From: Epichloe hybrida
Lineage: Eukaryota > Ascomycota > Sordariomycetes > Hypocreales > Clavicipitaceae
Length of the DNA stretch: 64,000 bases
Assembly (NCBI GenBank): GCA_019022495.1
Contig: JAFEKR010000001.1
Coordinates: 4,650,001-4,714,000, forward strand
Reading direction: 5' to 3'
Under the pieces are notes generated by a model. It worked only from the letters and a program-made list of their open reading frames with translations. It ran no database searches and was not told the origin of the DNA. The position numbers and the translations under genes are program-made. Shown piece by piece: positions 33,618 to 43,231 of this stretch (the stretch's first letter is position 1; each line of letters begins with the position of its first letter).

Positions 33618-33765
33618 CATTATTTTACTCGAAGTGTAGTCAATAGTACATATCTCTTACTAGCCGTAAATACCCCTGTCACCATCCCTAACAGCTCTAC
33701 TCACTATAGCCGCTGAGAGTTGATAGTAGCCGCCCCGCGTGGGTAAAATCATCTACATAGGGGCT
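33618..33765 (-). repeat. MITE end related to the 47.3-kb element
   Basis: The reverse complement of about 33,655-33,762 matches 47,265-47,375: shared blocks include GATTTTAC, CCACGCGGGGC, AGAGCTGTTAGGGAT and CAGGGGTA, in the same order. It looks like one decayed end of a TIR element lying next to the tandem gene array. Confidence 0.5.
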
Positions 33766-33915
33766 ACACTTGGACTGCAGCCAGCGAAATTCCACGTAAC
33801 CCAGCTTGATCAAGTGCGCAGGCGCACCATCAGAGCCGACATCTGGCTAAGAAGGGTTGTGCCTCGAGAACATGAATATCCTGACGTGACACTGGCAATC
33901 GTCGAATCAGGCGGA

Positions 33916-34205
33916 CTAAGATCTCAATCTTGAAACTTCCTTGCATCCGGGCTTGGGTTGCGCAGAGACGCACTCGAGTTTGGGGCCACATTTCATATAG
34001 TTCTACAGAATGGTCAGCGAGGCCTCCGTAAAATATACCAAGATGCTGTACTCACCCGCCATTGGCCTGCTTTGTTGCAGATTAATATTTCCTGGCTTGA
34101 CTTAGGATCGCATTTTTCCGCTCCGGGCGTACACGCCTGACGCTTCGTCGGCGACGCGAGGGAAACGCCCGCGAGAGCGGCCACGGTGACTGTAATAAAC
34201 TTCAT
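33916..34205 (-). CDS. Small secreted cysteine-rich protein, copy A
   Basis: Two exons, 34,205-34,056 and 34,002-33,916 (53-nt intron, GTGAGT/TAG), encode 78 residues. ATG 34,205 is chosen because it begins the signal peptide MKFITVTVAALAGVSLAS shared by all four copies. After a KR dipeptide (possible Kex2-type processing site at residues 21-22) comes a compact domain with six cysteines: ACTPG, EKCDP, LICNK, MKCGP, LECVS and PGCKE. The spacing and the Gly-Gln-Trp after the third Cys vaguely recall small chitin-binding-like disulfide folds, but I cannot assign a family. Secreted effector or antimicrobial-type roles are only possibilities. Confidence 0.75.
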
Positions 34206-34552
34206 AGAGTGTGTATAAGAAGTCTTGGGCAAGGCCAAGGCAAGAAACTTGAGTCTACGGATTACGCAGAGAGTAATAATCTGAAGGAACCTCCGGAGAG
34301 GAATGTCGGATTTATCAGGGAAAGCAGAGCTTTGCCTGCGTTTTACTTGGTTCTATAGCCTATGAAGCCCTATATTTAGCCGTCATTCCGGGTAAATGCA
34401 ATATGTGACAGGGGGTCAAGCAGAATCACATGTGGCAGGGAAATGAGGGCGACAAGGCCCAGGACGGAAAGGTACCTCTTTGACTAACAACCTGTGTAGA
34501 AATGGATGTACTCCTTTGTGGAGCTGTGTAGAGCAGCGAAAAACTGGCTGAA

Positions 34553-34577
34553 CTGCGTGGGTAAAGTCATTCAGGGG
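34553..34577 (-). repeat. Terminal repeat of the 47.3-kb MITE family
   Basis: GCGTGGGTAAAGTCATTC followed by AGGGGTTAGACTG matches the outer end of the element at 47,263-48,122. Only this terminus is recognisable here; the neighbouring 34,490-34,552 is too diverged to assign. It sits between array units A and B. Confidence 0.5.
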
Positions 34578-34783
34578 TTAGACTGTTGTAATAAGAATCT
34601 ATTGGAAGGTTTGCTGGAATTCTCCAATCGACCCAAGGATGCGTCAATGCCGACCACTATGTTACACGTAACCCGTTTTCATCAAGTGCGTATTGTTAGA
34701 GCCAATATCTAGCCTTTTGTTATGCCTTGACAACATGGATACCCTGACATGACACTACTGTAGCAATGCTTAAATCAAGCGGA

Positions 34784-35130
34784 CTAAGCTCTTAAGGGTG
34801 GACTTGACCAGGAGGAGTATTCCGCCTCGGCATACCCCTCATGTTTTATGCAATTACCCCAAGGACAATCCTCTTGATACCATTAAGTAGTCAGTCCTCT
34901 ATATAATAACATAGTATAGTAGTGCCAACTGCTAAGCTCTATAATTTAGCTATTTCAGATACTATACTTACAACCCAAGTCCTTGTTTTTTTGCTGCAAA
35001 CATATACACGCTTGCTAGGTTTACCAGAATCGCATGTCGTGTCTCCAGGACTGGTGCACCTCTGACCCTCTGGTGATGACGCGAGGATAACGCCTACAAG
35101 AGCGGCCGCGGTAATTGCAATAAACTTCAT
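34784..35130 (-). CDS. Small secreted cysteine-rich protein, copy B (one cysteine lost)
   Basis: Exons 35,130-34,972 and 34,870-34,784 (101-nt intron with GTAAGT; acceptor CAAGAG is weak) would encode 81 residues. Signal peptide MKFIAITAAALVGVILAS. Exon 2 is 87 nt, identical in length to copy A, and ends at the homologous stop. Five of the six cysteines remain; at the sixth position a TAC (Tyr) codon stands where the paralogues have TGC, a G-to-A change compatible with RIP. It may be a decaying copy. The exon 2 boundary was inferred from homology to copies A and D. Confidence 0.6.
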
Positions 35131-35638
35131 ACTGGAGTTTGTGTACAAGAAGTCTTAGGCAAGACCAAGGTACATAAGGAATAAGAGCTATTACGCAGAA
35201 AATGATGAGGAGCTAGACAAAACTCCGGAGAGGAACATGAAGTGAATTTATATACTTTGATTCCATGGCTTATTAAGCCCTTTATTTAGCCGCCACTTTG
35301 GTTAAATGCAGAGTGACCCCCTTCCTGACAGGGGCGCCGGGTGCCTCGGAGTGAGGGTTTCGAGCGACGCTCTCGGGCCGGTGCATTGTGCAAAGAAACG
35401 ATCACCATTAACCATGGATGAAGAACATCGGAACGTTTGGAAGCGTTTGATAGAGGATTGTATTTTATTACAACTACGGAGTACACGCAAGTGTAGTTGT
35501 GTAATCCGTAATGTAACCTAGCTTTATCAAGTGACGCGTATCATTGGAGTTGACATCTGGCTAAGGGTTATGCCTTGATAACATGGAAACCCTACATGTA
35601 ATATAACACCGCCAATCGTTGAACTAGGCGGACAGAGC

Positions 35639-36719
35639 TCACCCAGGGCCAGGACTCGCTTCTCTGCATAAGGTCTGGGCATAACCATCATTATAAACCA
35701 TGCAAACCCCTCCCGGGCACGAGGTAAAACTGCTTAAATTATAGATCTCTATTTTTCAACACCTTTTCCAAATATCTAGCCTTCTTCTCTAGCTTTTTAT
35801 TTCCCTTCTTCTTCTCACTTTTCCTGAATTCCTTGATGTTTTCTTCGGTTTTTTGAATTTCCTTTTATCTGGAATTTCCTCGGATTTTTGGATAGCCATT
35901 AGGTTCTGTAGCCTAGTGGTTATAGCCCCTGGCTTGTGGTCACCCTTGGCCATACTATTTTCTGATCAGTTGGTCGTCAATTGGTTGATTAGTAGCCCTT
36001 GACCTACCTGTGGATTCGAATTGGAGTGGAGTCAAGTGAGGATGAGTTGTGTTTTTTTTTGGTTTGCCTTGGAGCTTTGAAGGACAAGTTGTAAGATGGA
36101 AGAGATGTAGAGAGATGGAACAAACACGGTCGCAGAGGAAGGGGGAATCACGTCAATTTATGCTGTGAGTAAAACTCGAATGGATTTGAGTTTGACTGCG
36201 GTCGCGAATTATGACTGTATCTTGCGCAATCGCAGCCACAAAGTTTGTCGCAAACTTTGTATTAACTTTTCAGCCCCCAAATTTGTGGCTTAAAGCTTAT
36301 TCCTTTTATGTTTTACCTAACACTGCGGTGATTATTGAATTTGGTTGTTACATGTGGCACTAGCTGGGTATTGCTAGTAATTTTTTTGGTTCCTTGAAAA
36401 TTAGATGCATTGGCCACAGCCAATGACCCCAAAAAAAATTAAAAATCAATAAACCATGCAAACGCTGTTATTGGGACAAAGGTGCGGATACTACGGATTA
36501 TAGTGGTCAGTAATCCGTAGTGTGGACTGCTTAGCTCCATAATAGAGCTGTTTGAGATGCTGTACTTACCCCCCATAGGCCGTTCTTATTGCATTCCTGC
36601 ACATAACGTGCGTCCTTGCCATTACATCTTGTGTGTCCAGGCTTGCACTGCTGACGCTTTGTCGGCGACGCGAGGGCAATGCCTGCAAGAGCGGCGACGG
36701 TGATTGCGGCAAACTTCAT
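35639..36719 (-). pseudogene. Small secreted cysteine-rich protein, copy C, split by an insertion
   Basis: Exon 1 is 36,719-36,570 (50 codons; signal peptide MKFAAITVAALAGIALAS, KR site, three cysteines). Exon 2 starts at 36,490 after a TAG acceptor and reads 14 codons with two cysteines; the first three bases of the inserted element then supply TGA (36,448-36,446). The displaced remainder of exon 2, carrying the sixth cysteine and the native stop, lies on the far side of the insertion at 35,692-35,639. The two parts of exon 2, counted with a single copy of the target duplication, total 32 codons, exactly the exon 2 length of copy D. As it stands the product would be 64 residues lacking the last cysteine. 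Confidence 0.8.
35708..36448 (+). mobile_element. 741-bp A-tailed retroposon with tRNA-like boxes
   Basis: Flanked by a perfect 15-bp direct repeat ATAAACCATGCAAAC (35,693-35,707 and 36,449-36,463), the length and type expected from target-primed reverse transcription. An A-rich tail (A8TTA5 at about 36,431-36,445) abuts the right repeat, so the element reads left to right. Inside, TAGCCTAGTGG (35,916-35,926) resembles a Pol III A box and GGATTCGAATT (about 36,012-36,022) a B box, so it may be tRNA-related SINE sequence, though these boxes lie about 200 bp from the 5' end. A palindrome ACAAAGTTTG/CAAACTTTGT lies at 36,238-36,260. Confidence 0.75.
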
Positions 36720-37129
36720 ATTCGAAAAAAAGTGTGTGTATGAGAAGACCAAGGTGAGGCTAAGGATAATAATAAGCTGAATAAAACTCGGGAGAGAAAT
36801 TATTTAGTGAGTTTAGTTATTTATACTTGATTCTAAAGCCCTTTATTTAGCCGCTACTTTGGTTAAATGCAGCTTCCGTACAGGGGCGCTGGGTGGCTCA
36901 GAGTGAGGTTTACGAGTGACGCTTCAGGGCTAGTGCATTATGCAAAGAAAGAATTATCTTTTATTAAAACTAGGAAGTATATATAAGTATAACTTTATAA
37001 TTTGTAGTATAACCTGGCTTTATTTAGTAATGCGTATTATAAAAGGTACTATCTAGCTAAGGGTTATGCCTTAAATAATATAAAAACCCTAATATAACAC
37101 TGCTAATTATTAAATTAGGCAGACCAAGC

Positions 37130-37445
37130 TTACTTAGGGGGATAACTCAATGAGTCGCATAAGACGTATCCATGCCTATCATGAGAAACCTCGCAAATGC
37201 CATTCATAGGACAAAGGGACGCCTTCTATAGAGTGGTTAATAGTGTGGACCACTTAGCTCCATAATAGAGCTATTTGAGATGCTGTACTTACTTGCCATT
37301 GGCCGTTGTTACCACAAGCCTGCACATAATGTGAGTGCTTGCCACGACATCTTGCTTGTCTAGGCGTGCAATCCTGACCCCTTTTCGTCGGCGACGCGAG
37401 GGCAACGCCTGCAAGAGCAGCCACGGTGATTGCGACAAGCTTCAT
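37130..37445 (-). CDS. Small secreted cysteine-rich protein, copy D
   Basis: Exons 37,445-37,293 and 37,225-37,130 (67-nt intron, GTAAGT/TAG) encode 82 residues. Signal peptide MKLVAITVAALAGVALAS; the upstream in-frame ATG at 37,508 is not conserved. All six cysteines are present: DCTPR, RCRGK, ACGNN, LCPMN, ICEVS and LCDSL. It ends CCTAAGTAA. Although the coding part is intact, the sequence downstream (37,000-37,130) is more AT-rich than in copies A and C. Mature protein about 60 residues, basic near the N-terminus; function unknown. Confidence 0.75.
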
Positions 37446-37884
37446 GTTCGAAAAAAGTGTGTGTATAAGAAGTCCTAGGTGAGAGTGAGGTAAGAAACTA
37501 AGGGCCACGCAAAGGATAATAATAAGCTAAATAAAACTCCAGAGAGAAATTATCAAGTAAGTTTAGCTATTTATACTTGATTCCAAAGCCCTTTATTTAG
37601 CCACTATTCGGTTAAATACGGAACAACTCCCTTCCGTACAGGGGCACCGGGTGCCCTGGAGTGAGGTTTGCGAGCGACGTTCCGGTCACCATTAACCAAG
37701 CATGAGGAACCTCGGAACGTTCGGAAGCGATCAGGACTTGAGGAGTTGCTGTCGGACCATATCACGGTCCCGTAATCAGGACAGGGGTTTTTTTTTATTT
37801 CTATTTTTATATTTTCTTTTTCTATTAGCGTCAAACCTGATGTTACCATGATGACCATCAGAGCCTTCCGATTCGAAAGCCCAG

Positions 37885-39601
37885 CTACGCAAATGCTCCA
37901 ACCACGGACATGCCAATCGCTGCAACCGTCATCAAGTCAGTATACAACGCGGGCGTTCTGCGGTGGCCGACTCGCCGATGGCTTCTGGACGGGGGGACTC
38001 TCTTACCTCCGAGAAGGACCCAGGCCAAGGCCGCCATCTTGTCCTTTTTACTGAGCAAGCGGCTCGCTTCCTCGGACAAGAAGTCTTCTGCTAGCAAGTC
38101 GACCAGTGCTGCGTATATCAGAAGCCCGGACGAGCTGCAAATCTGCGAGTCAGCGAGCCCGCCCCGACGGAAATAAAAACAGGGACATGTTGTTCTTGGC
38201 AGCACGTCACTTACATGGCGTTGAAGATGCCGACAATGATCAAGCCGAACGCGCTGTTGGGATCATAGGTACTCCTGGTCAACAGGCCTATCGCCTGGCC
38301 GATGGGTGCCGTGGTCCCAAACGCAAAGACCAGCAGCCACGGCTTCGCGCTCCCCTTTGGATACGGCACGGCGGCGATTCGGGATCCCAGCCCGAGACCC
38401 TCGAACATCTGGTGGAACAGTATCGCGATCAACAGTATGACGAAGCCGTCAATCGTAATGGACACGGTCATGCCCACGAAGACCGAGTGGAAGAGGATGC
38501 CCCCCTCCAAGAGGGCGACGTGGGTTGACATTTTCCGGTACACTCCTGCATCAACAGCGGCTTCTTCCTCGTCTTGCTGCGCATAGTACTCCTGTACTTG
38601 AGTGACGGCCGGTGGTGGTGTTTGTGCGTCTTGGGTGGAGGATTTCCCGTCCTCTTTCTGGGCGAGCGTAGCCATGAGCTCGGCGTGTTGGCGGAGGGAA
38701 TGCTCGTAGAAGGCCCCGAACCAACCGGGCATTGTTGACGGGCTTCTCGGCCCTTGGTCCTTTTCGTCCGCGGCGCCGATCGTCCGACTGTCGTCCGACT
38801 CCGACTCCGACTCTTGGTCGCACGGCTTCTCGGGGGGCTCGCTCACGGGCGAGGTTCCGTTGGAGTACGAGCCCTTGTCACTCGTGGCGCGCGGAGGGCG
38901 AGCCGTGTATGCTGAAGCAGCGGCGGCACCGTCGGCAGCGTGAGGGTGGGAAGCGTGGTCCTGAATCATTCCCGTCGGCCCCCCGTGGGAGTGCCCTCCG
39001 GTTTTGGCGTTGAGCCACATCTCGATGACGAACAGGACGAACAACGAGCCCATCATGATCACCCCGGGCAAAGGTGGGTAGTCCTTGGTGAACAAGTCCG
39101 GCAGACATGGGTCTCCCAAACTGCCAAAGGCGGTTGGCAGCAGCTGCAATGGTTTTAAGTAAAGCGTCAGTCAGCCAGCCAGGCGTCGGCGGAGGTGGAC
39201 CGAGGCCTTTACTCACATGTACAAACGCTGTGGCAATCAGAACACCCGTGCCGAAATGCTTGCAAGCGAAAAAGACTTTTGGCGGAACCTTGAGCCATCT
39301 TATCTTCTTTGCAGCCACCGGGAAGCCAGCGCCTACGAAGCCGGGTAAGCAACGAACGCAGCAGATAAGTACGGAGATGGAGGCGCAAATGGGGTCTGAC
39401 CTAGACATGATGCAAGTAGTACAAGGACTAGAGAGAGTTGGCTCGTTAGATTCATGTCATTCCCATCTGAGGAGATGTGTGTTCAAAAAAAACAAAAAAA
39501 AACACGAGATACGCACAAAGGCCGAGCACGTGAAGAAGCATATCATACTCCTTGGGCTCTCCGTCACCTCGGCCGCCACATTGGGGCTTCGCTTCAGCCA
39601 T
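37885..39601 (-). CDS. ZIP-family zinc transporter (ZrfC/Zrt1-like)
   Basis: Six exons on the minus strand: 39,601-39,517, 39,427-39,401, 39,332-39,217, 39,143-38,215, 38,134-38,007 and 37,919-37,885. All phases agree and give 439 residues. Exon 2 is a 27-nt microexon supplying the rest of membrane span 1 (FLVLLASCLG). Domains: eight predicted spans; HFGTGVLIATAFVHLLPTAF in spans 2-3; a histidine-rich cytosolic loop with GGHSHGG and HASHPH; the metal-binding spans HSVFVGMTVSI and FHQMFEGLGLGSRIA; and the ending LLGAIGMSVVGAFA. It imports zinc (perhaps iron) across the plasma membrane. The Asp f 2/Pra1-type gene lies divergently about 2.5 kb away, as in the zincophore loci of Aspergillus and Candida. 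Confidence 0.93.
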
Positions 39602-40718
39602 ACTGAGAATGAGGACTCCGGTCGTGGTTGAGAACTTGACAGAGAGAGAGAGAGGTGATTGAAGCCGCGGACGAACTGGCCGTCAACTCGGACATGGGAC
39701 GAATGCAATTAGGGAAGTCAAGGGGAGATGGAGATGAGAAGGAAAGTATTAGTTGGAGTAGAGTAGCCTGCTACCTGATGGCCCGGCCACCATCTCTCAA
39801 TGTTGAAAAGTAAGTCAGTCCAAGTAAAGGACCGTCGTGAGCAGCCGAGCCAGAAAAAGGTTATATCATAGAGCAAAGACCTACAATCTCCCTCCGAGGA
39901 AGATGACTAAACAGCTCGTTGTTCCGGTACAAGGTTAAACACGGATCACACACTTGCGGTTTGGTCGGGGATGGTGTCAAAGTGTAGGGCCGGGCGGTGG
40001 GGATTCTTAAATACCCTTTGACACGACCGTGCCCCCGGGAACCAAGGCAGCGTCAGAGCGGGAGCATGACAGGGTCGATGTAGTGAAACAAGACGGATAG
40101 CTTTATACAGGGCAAAGGGAGGGTGTTCAACAACGAGTCTAGCCAACTCTGAGCGACCCACGTCTCAGTAGTATGGACGACATTCCGTTGCCGAATAGGA
40201 GGCGAGGCTAACGGAGGCACTTGCCCCGGAACTGCGTAGTGTCATGGCTTCATCCGGATCCAAATACATGTACACTCGGGGGCCAGCGGAGGCTCATGTT
40301 CACGCCAAGGGGCAACCCCTTGCTACCTACCGTTCAACGGATCCAGACCCCGTTTGACAGACAAATTTCGCATTCTAATGTGCTTTTTCGTGTCATCAAA
40401 ATATCACGTACTTAAGTCTGATGCGCAACCTACTCCCCTGCAGGTACATGCAGTTTCCGCGAGCACGTACTTTTTTCCGCGAAAAAAAAGAAAATAAAGT
40501 TGTCAAAGCACATCGCAACGGGTCCACAATGAAGATGTCAATTCCGCCCCCCCAAAAAAAAGATCCAACGTGAAGTGTTGCCACGTGTCAAAGTCAGTCC
40601 ATTTATTCGTATGCTTTCTGAGCACAATAAACGTCATTGTGAGCAGTTGATGGGGCAGAGTAGGAAAAAAAAAAGTATGTGGCATTATTCCTGTCGTCAT
40701 CGGAATGGGGGGATAGCG
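39602..40718. other. Upstream region of the ZIP gene
   Basis: About 1.1 kb. Contains a (GA)n run at about 39,640-39,652, a CAAGGT site at 39,930-39,935 and A-runs at 40,486-40,493 and 40,554-40,561. No supported gene. Confidence 0.45.
39930..39935 (+). promoter_or_regulatory. Candidate zinc-response site (CAAGGT)
   Basis: GTACAAGGTTAAAC, about 330 bp upstream of the ZIP start, contains the CAAGGT core reported for ZafA/Zap1-type zinc-responsive regulators. A single 6-mer is weak evidence; its value comes from the matching pair upstream of the Asp f 2-type gene. Confidence 0.35.
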
Positions 40719-41243
40719 TCAAGACGCCACAGATCTCCATGACTGTCTTGCTTGGATCAGACAATATGCGCTGACAGCGAAAAAAAAAACCATGACCACC
40801 ACGAGCGGAATTCGACCACGGATCGAATGCGTGGCCTCCGAGGCGCAGGCCAGGTTGCCGTAGTCCTTTCTGATGGTTCCCGAGCCGGCGAGTGTGGCAG
40901 TGGTTGAAAAGGAAGAGCGAGTGGAACTGGAAAATGGAACAGCATCTGAAGATGGCTGTAGGACGTCGGGACGCATCGATTCGTCGAGGAGCAGTATTTC
41001 GAGACGGCACTGTTCCCATAGCAGTACATGGCCGTGGAAGGATTGCAGGCCGTTGGCGCAGATTTTTCCCGAACAAAGACAGTTCTTCGTGGCGGACGGA
41101 ACTATCGCAGGATCCGGACCGGAACCTTTTGAGCCGGAGCCGGAGCCCGAGTCGCCTCCGGACGAGGAGCCGCCCGTCACCGTCACCGCCACTACTTGGC
41201 CAATGGCCAAGAAGAACAAGCCTTTGTGGCTGGGGAGATGCAT
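40719..41243 (-). CDS. Putative secreted Ser/Gly-rich cysteine-containing protein (uncertain frame)
   Basis: From ATG 41,243 the frame gives 174 residues: a signal peptide-like start (HKGLFFLAIGQVVAVTV), a Gly/Ser run, KNCLCSGKICAN, a Ser/Thr-rich stretch FSSSTRSSFSTTATLAGSG, and a hydrophobic C-terminal segment IPLVVVMVFFFAVSAYCL that could be a GPI signal or membrane anchor. The middle is more convincing in another frame, which reads ACNPSTAMYCYGNSAVSKYC and SSTNRCVPT with regularly spaced cysteines, so a pair of compensating one-base indels may lie near 41,050 and 40,960. No family is recognised. It lies between the ZIP and Asp f 2-type genes. Confidence 0.45.
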   Translation of the reverse strand: MHLPSHKGLFFLAIGQVVAVTVTGGSSSGGDSGSGSGSKGSGPDPAIVPSATKNCLCSGKICANGLQSFHGHVLLWEQCRLEILLLDESMRPDVLQPSSDAVPFSSSTRSSFSTTATLAGSGTIRKDYGNLACASEATHSIRGRIPLVVVMVFFFAVSAYCLIQARQSWRSVAS

Positions 41244-41731
41244 AGTGAAGCCGGTGAGTTGGATGACGGCGGATGCCCGTGGGTGAATGGCCGATGTGTC
41301 CCTTTCCGCATCCCCGGGGCCAACCAACAACGCAGGAGCGACGCCGCTCACACAACAACTTCCCAGACCATTGTCGAGCGCTGCGACTTTTTTTAATCTT
41401 TTCTTTTGTGGTTCGAGGAAGAACATGAGTTGATGAGGGGCCAACTTCCCCCGCAGACGTCATGTTGGTGACCGGACGCGGTAATAAGCATCATGTCCCA
41501 ACAACGAACCCATTCAAGCTGCCTCTCTCACGAGTCACACACAGCTTGGGCCCGCTGCGTCGCCAGGAAACGGGAAGCAAAAACACCCATCTACATGTTG
41601 ATGCGCCACAAGATCCATCATGGGTTGAACAATAAGCTTGTTTCCGGGCAATCTATTGGCTCGAGCGACCGAGCCTGACAAACGAGGGCTCTCGATGAGG
41701 AGAATATTGTCTTGGCCTGCATGCTCCGGCA

Positions 41732-41770
41732 ACCTTGATAGCACAGGGCGGGATGAGGAAGAGAACCTTG
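41732..41770 (+). promoter_or_regulatory. Paired candidate zinc-response sites (ACCTTG x2)
   Basis: ACCTTG at 41,732-41,737 and 41,765-41,770 (CAAGGT on the other strand), 33 bp apart, about 340-370 bp upstream of the Asp f 2-type start. Both are followed by AT, giving the shared sequence ACCTTGAT. Regulation by a ZafA/Zap1-like factor is inferred. Confidence 0.45.
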
Positions 41771-41916
41771 ATGGGTTGGTTCACGGACTGGCAAGTTGGA
41801 ACAATGAGGGATTCAGCACTTTGTCTCGTCCAACGTGGGTGACTCGGCATCCACATCCAGGCCATTTCCGAATTCTAGACAGCAGGACTTTTCCCAATTT
41901 TTCCCAACAGGGTGGA

Positions 41917-41967
41917 GGGAGAGAGAGAGAGAGAGAGAGAAAAGAGAGAGAGAAAAGAGAGAGAGAA
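41917..41967 (+). repeat. (GA)n purine microsatellite
   Basis: About 50 bp of GAGAGA interrupted by GAAAAGA units, 140-190 bp upstream of the Asp f 2-type start. Polypurine/polypyrimidine runs like this can form triplex DNA; it is also a likely length-polymorphic site. Confidence 0.85.
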
Positions 41968-42103
41968 TTTGTCTTGGCGCAGTTGGCTGCACGGGGTATA
42001 AAGGCGAGACCATTGCACGTACCGGCGGCTGGTGAGTAAGTCGCAATTCAACCACCTCCCTCGCCCAAGATACAAGGAGAAACTCTTGGCCAACTCGAGC
42101 AAC

Positions 42104-43231
42104 ATGAAGTATTACTACTCGACTCTCAGCGTCGCCGCGCTGCTATCCTCTGCCTGGGCCTCTCCGGTCGACGTGCGGGCAACGACACCATCGCTCGCCA
42201 TCGCAGCACCTACCGAGTCGGCCACCAATTCGGCTCACGAAGCTCACGAATGGGCAGCGGGATGGAAGGCGGCCTACCCGATTCACGAATCGTGCAACAG
42301 CTCTCTCAGGGCGCAACTGCGGCAGGGCCTCGACGAGACGGTGCAGCTCGCGCAGCATGCCCGCGACCATCTCCTGCGATGGGGCCACGAGTCCAAGTTT
42401 GCACAAAAGTACTTCAACGGGACGACGGCCCAGGCCATTGGCTGGTATGATCGCGTCGTTGCGGCGGACAAGTCTGCCATTTTGTTCCGCTGCGACGATC
42501 CGGACCGCAACTGCGCAACGCAAGAGGGTGAGTGATGACTCTGATGAGGCAGCGGGAATCATCATCAGGAATCGCACAAGGGGGTCGCCCCCCCCCTCCC
42601 CCTTGACAATGAAAATGACAATGACAAGCTGACGAGTTGGTTTCTTTCTGTCGCGGCGCAGGTTGGGCCGGTCACTGGAGAGGTTCCAATGCCACGACCG
42701 AGACCGTCATTTGCCCGCTGTCATTCGAGATTCGACGACCTCTTTCTGCCGTCTGCAACCTCGGATACACCGTGGCTGGTTCCAAGCTCAACATCCACTG
42801 GGCCGTCGATCTCCTGCACAGAATCCTTCACGTCCCGACCATCAGCGAGGGACGCGTGGATCACTTCGCCCACGGCGGCTTCCCCGGCGTCTTGGAGCTT
42901 GCCAAGGAGGACCCTGCCAAGAGCGCCCTCGACAGCGACTCCCTGCAATACTTTGCCATTGACGTGTGGGCGTATGACATTGCCGCACCGGGCGTTGGCT
43001 GCACCGGGAAGCCAAAGGAGAGTGCGTCAGCAGCAGCAGCATCTGGCGCCCCTGCTGCGTCTGCGTCTGCGTCTGCGTCGGGCACGGCCAAATCGGCTCC
43101 AAGCAGCACCAGGAGCTCGTCACCGGTGAGCGTCGAGCAATCTGATCGGAACGGCCGCCATGTAATATCGATTTTGCTAACCGAGACATTAGTGCCACAC
43201 CCACGACGACGGCTTCGTGCACTGCGCTTGA
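42104..43231 (+). CDS. aspf2: Asp f 2 / Pra1-type secreted zincophore-like antigen
   Basis: Three exons, 42,104-42,527, 42,662-43,125 and 43,193-43,231, give 308 residues. A signal peptide (MKYYYSTLSVAALLSSAWAS) leads a domain with the Asp f 2 hallmarks YPIHESCNSSLRAQLRQGL, HARDHLLRWGHES, TAQAIGWYDRVV, LFRCDDPDRNC, QEGWAGHWRGSNATTETV and HWAVDLLHRILHVP. A low-complexity Ala/Ser linker follows, and the last microexon encodes CHTHDDGFVHCA, the His/Cys tail associated with zinc binding in this family. Family members are secreted, bind extracellular Zn2+ and hand it to a co-expressed ZIP transporter; they are also known as allergens and host-interaction proteins. Introns are 134 and 67 nt. Confidence 0.93.

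Larger units (their letters stand above)
33797..37740 (-). repeat. Tandem array of four ~0.7-1 kb units, each with one small secreted protein gene
   Basis: The similarity extends beyond the genes. Downstream modules with (A/C)GTAACC(C/T)...TCAAGTG, CTGGCTAAG and GGTTATGCCTTGA variants occur at about 33,797, 34,668, 35,514 and 37,012, and upstream modules with GTGCATT(G/A)TGCAAAGAAA and CACCATTAACCA occur at about 35,380, 36,930 and 37,685. Copy-to-copy differences are dominated by transitions, strongest around 34.9 kb and 37.0-37.1 kb. This fits local tandem duplication followed by partial RIP. Confidence 0.75.
41244..42103. other. Upstream region of the Asp f 2-type gene
   Basis: About 860 bp with two ACCTTG zinc-response-like cores and a purine microsatellite. 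GGGTATAAAGG at about 41,995-42,005 is a likely TATA box about 100 bp before the ATG. Open frames here have no recognisable domain. Confidence 0.5.
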
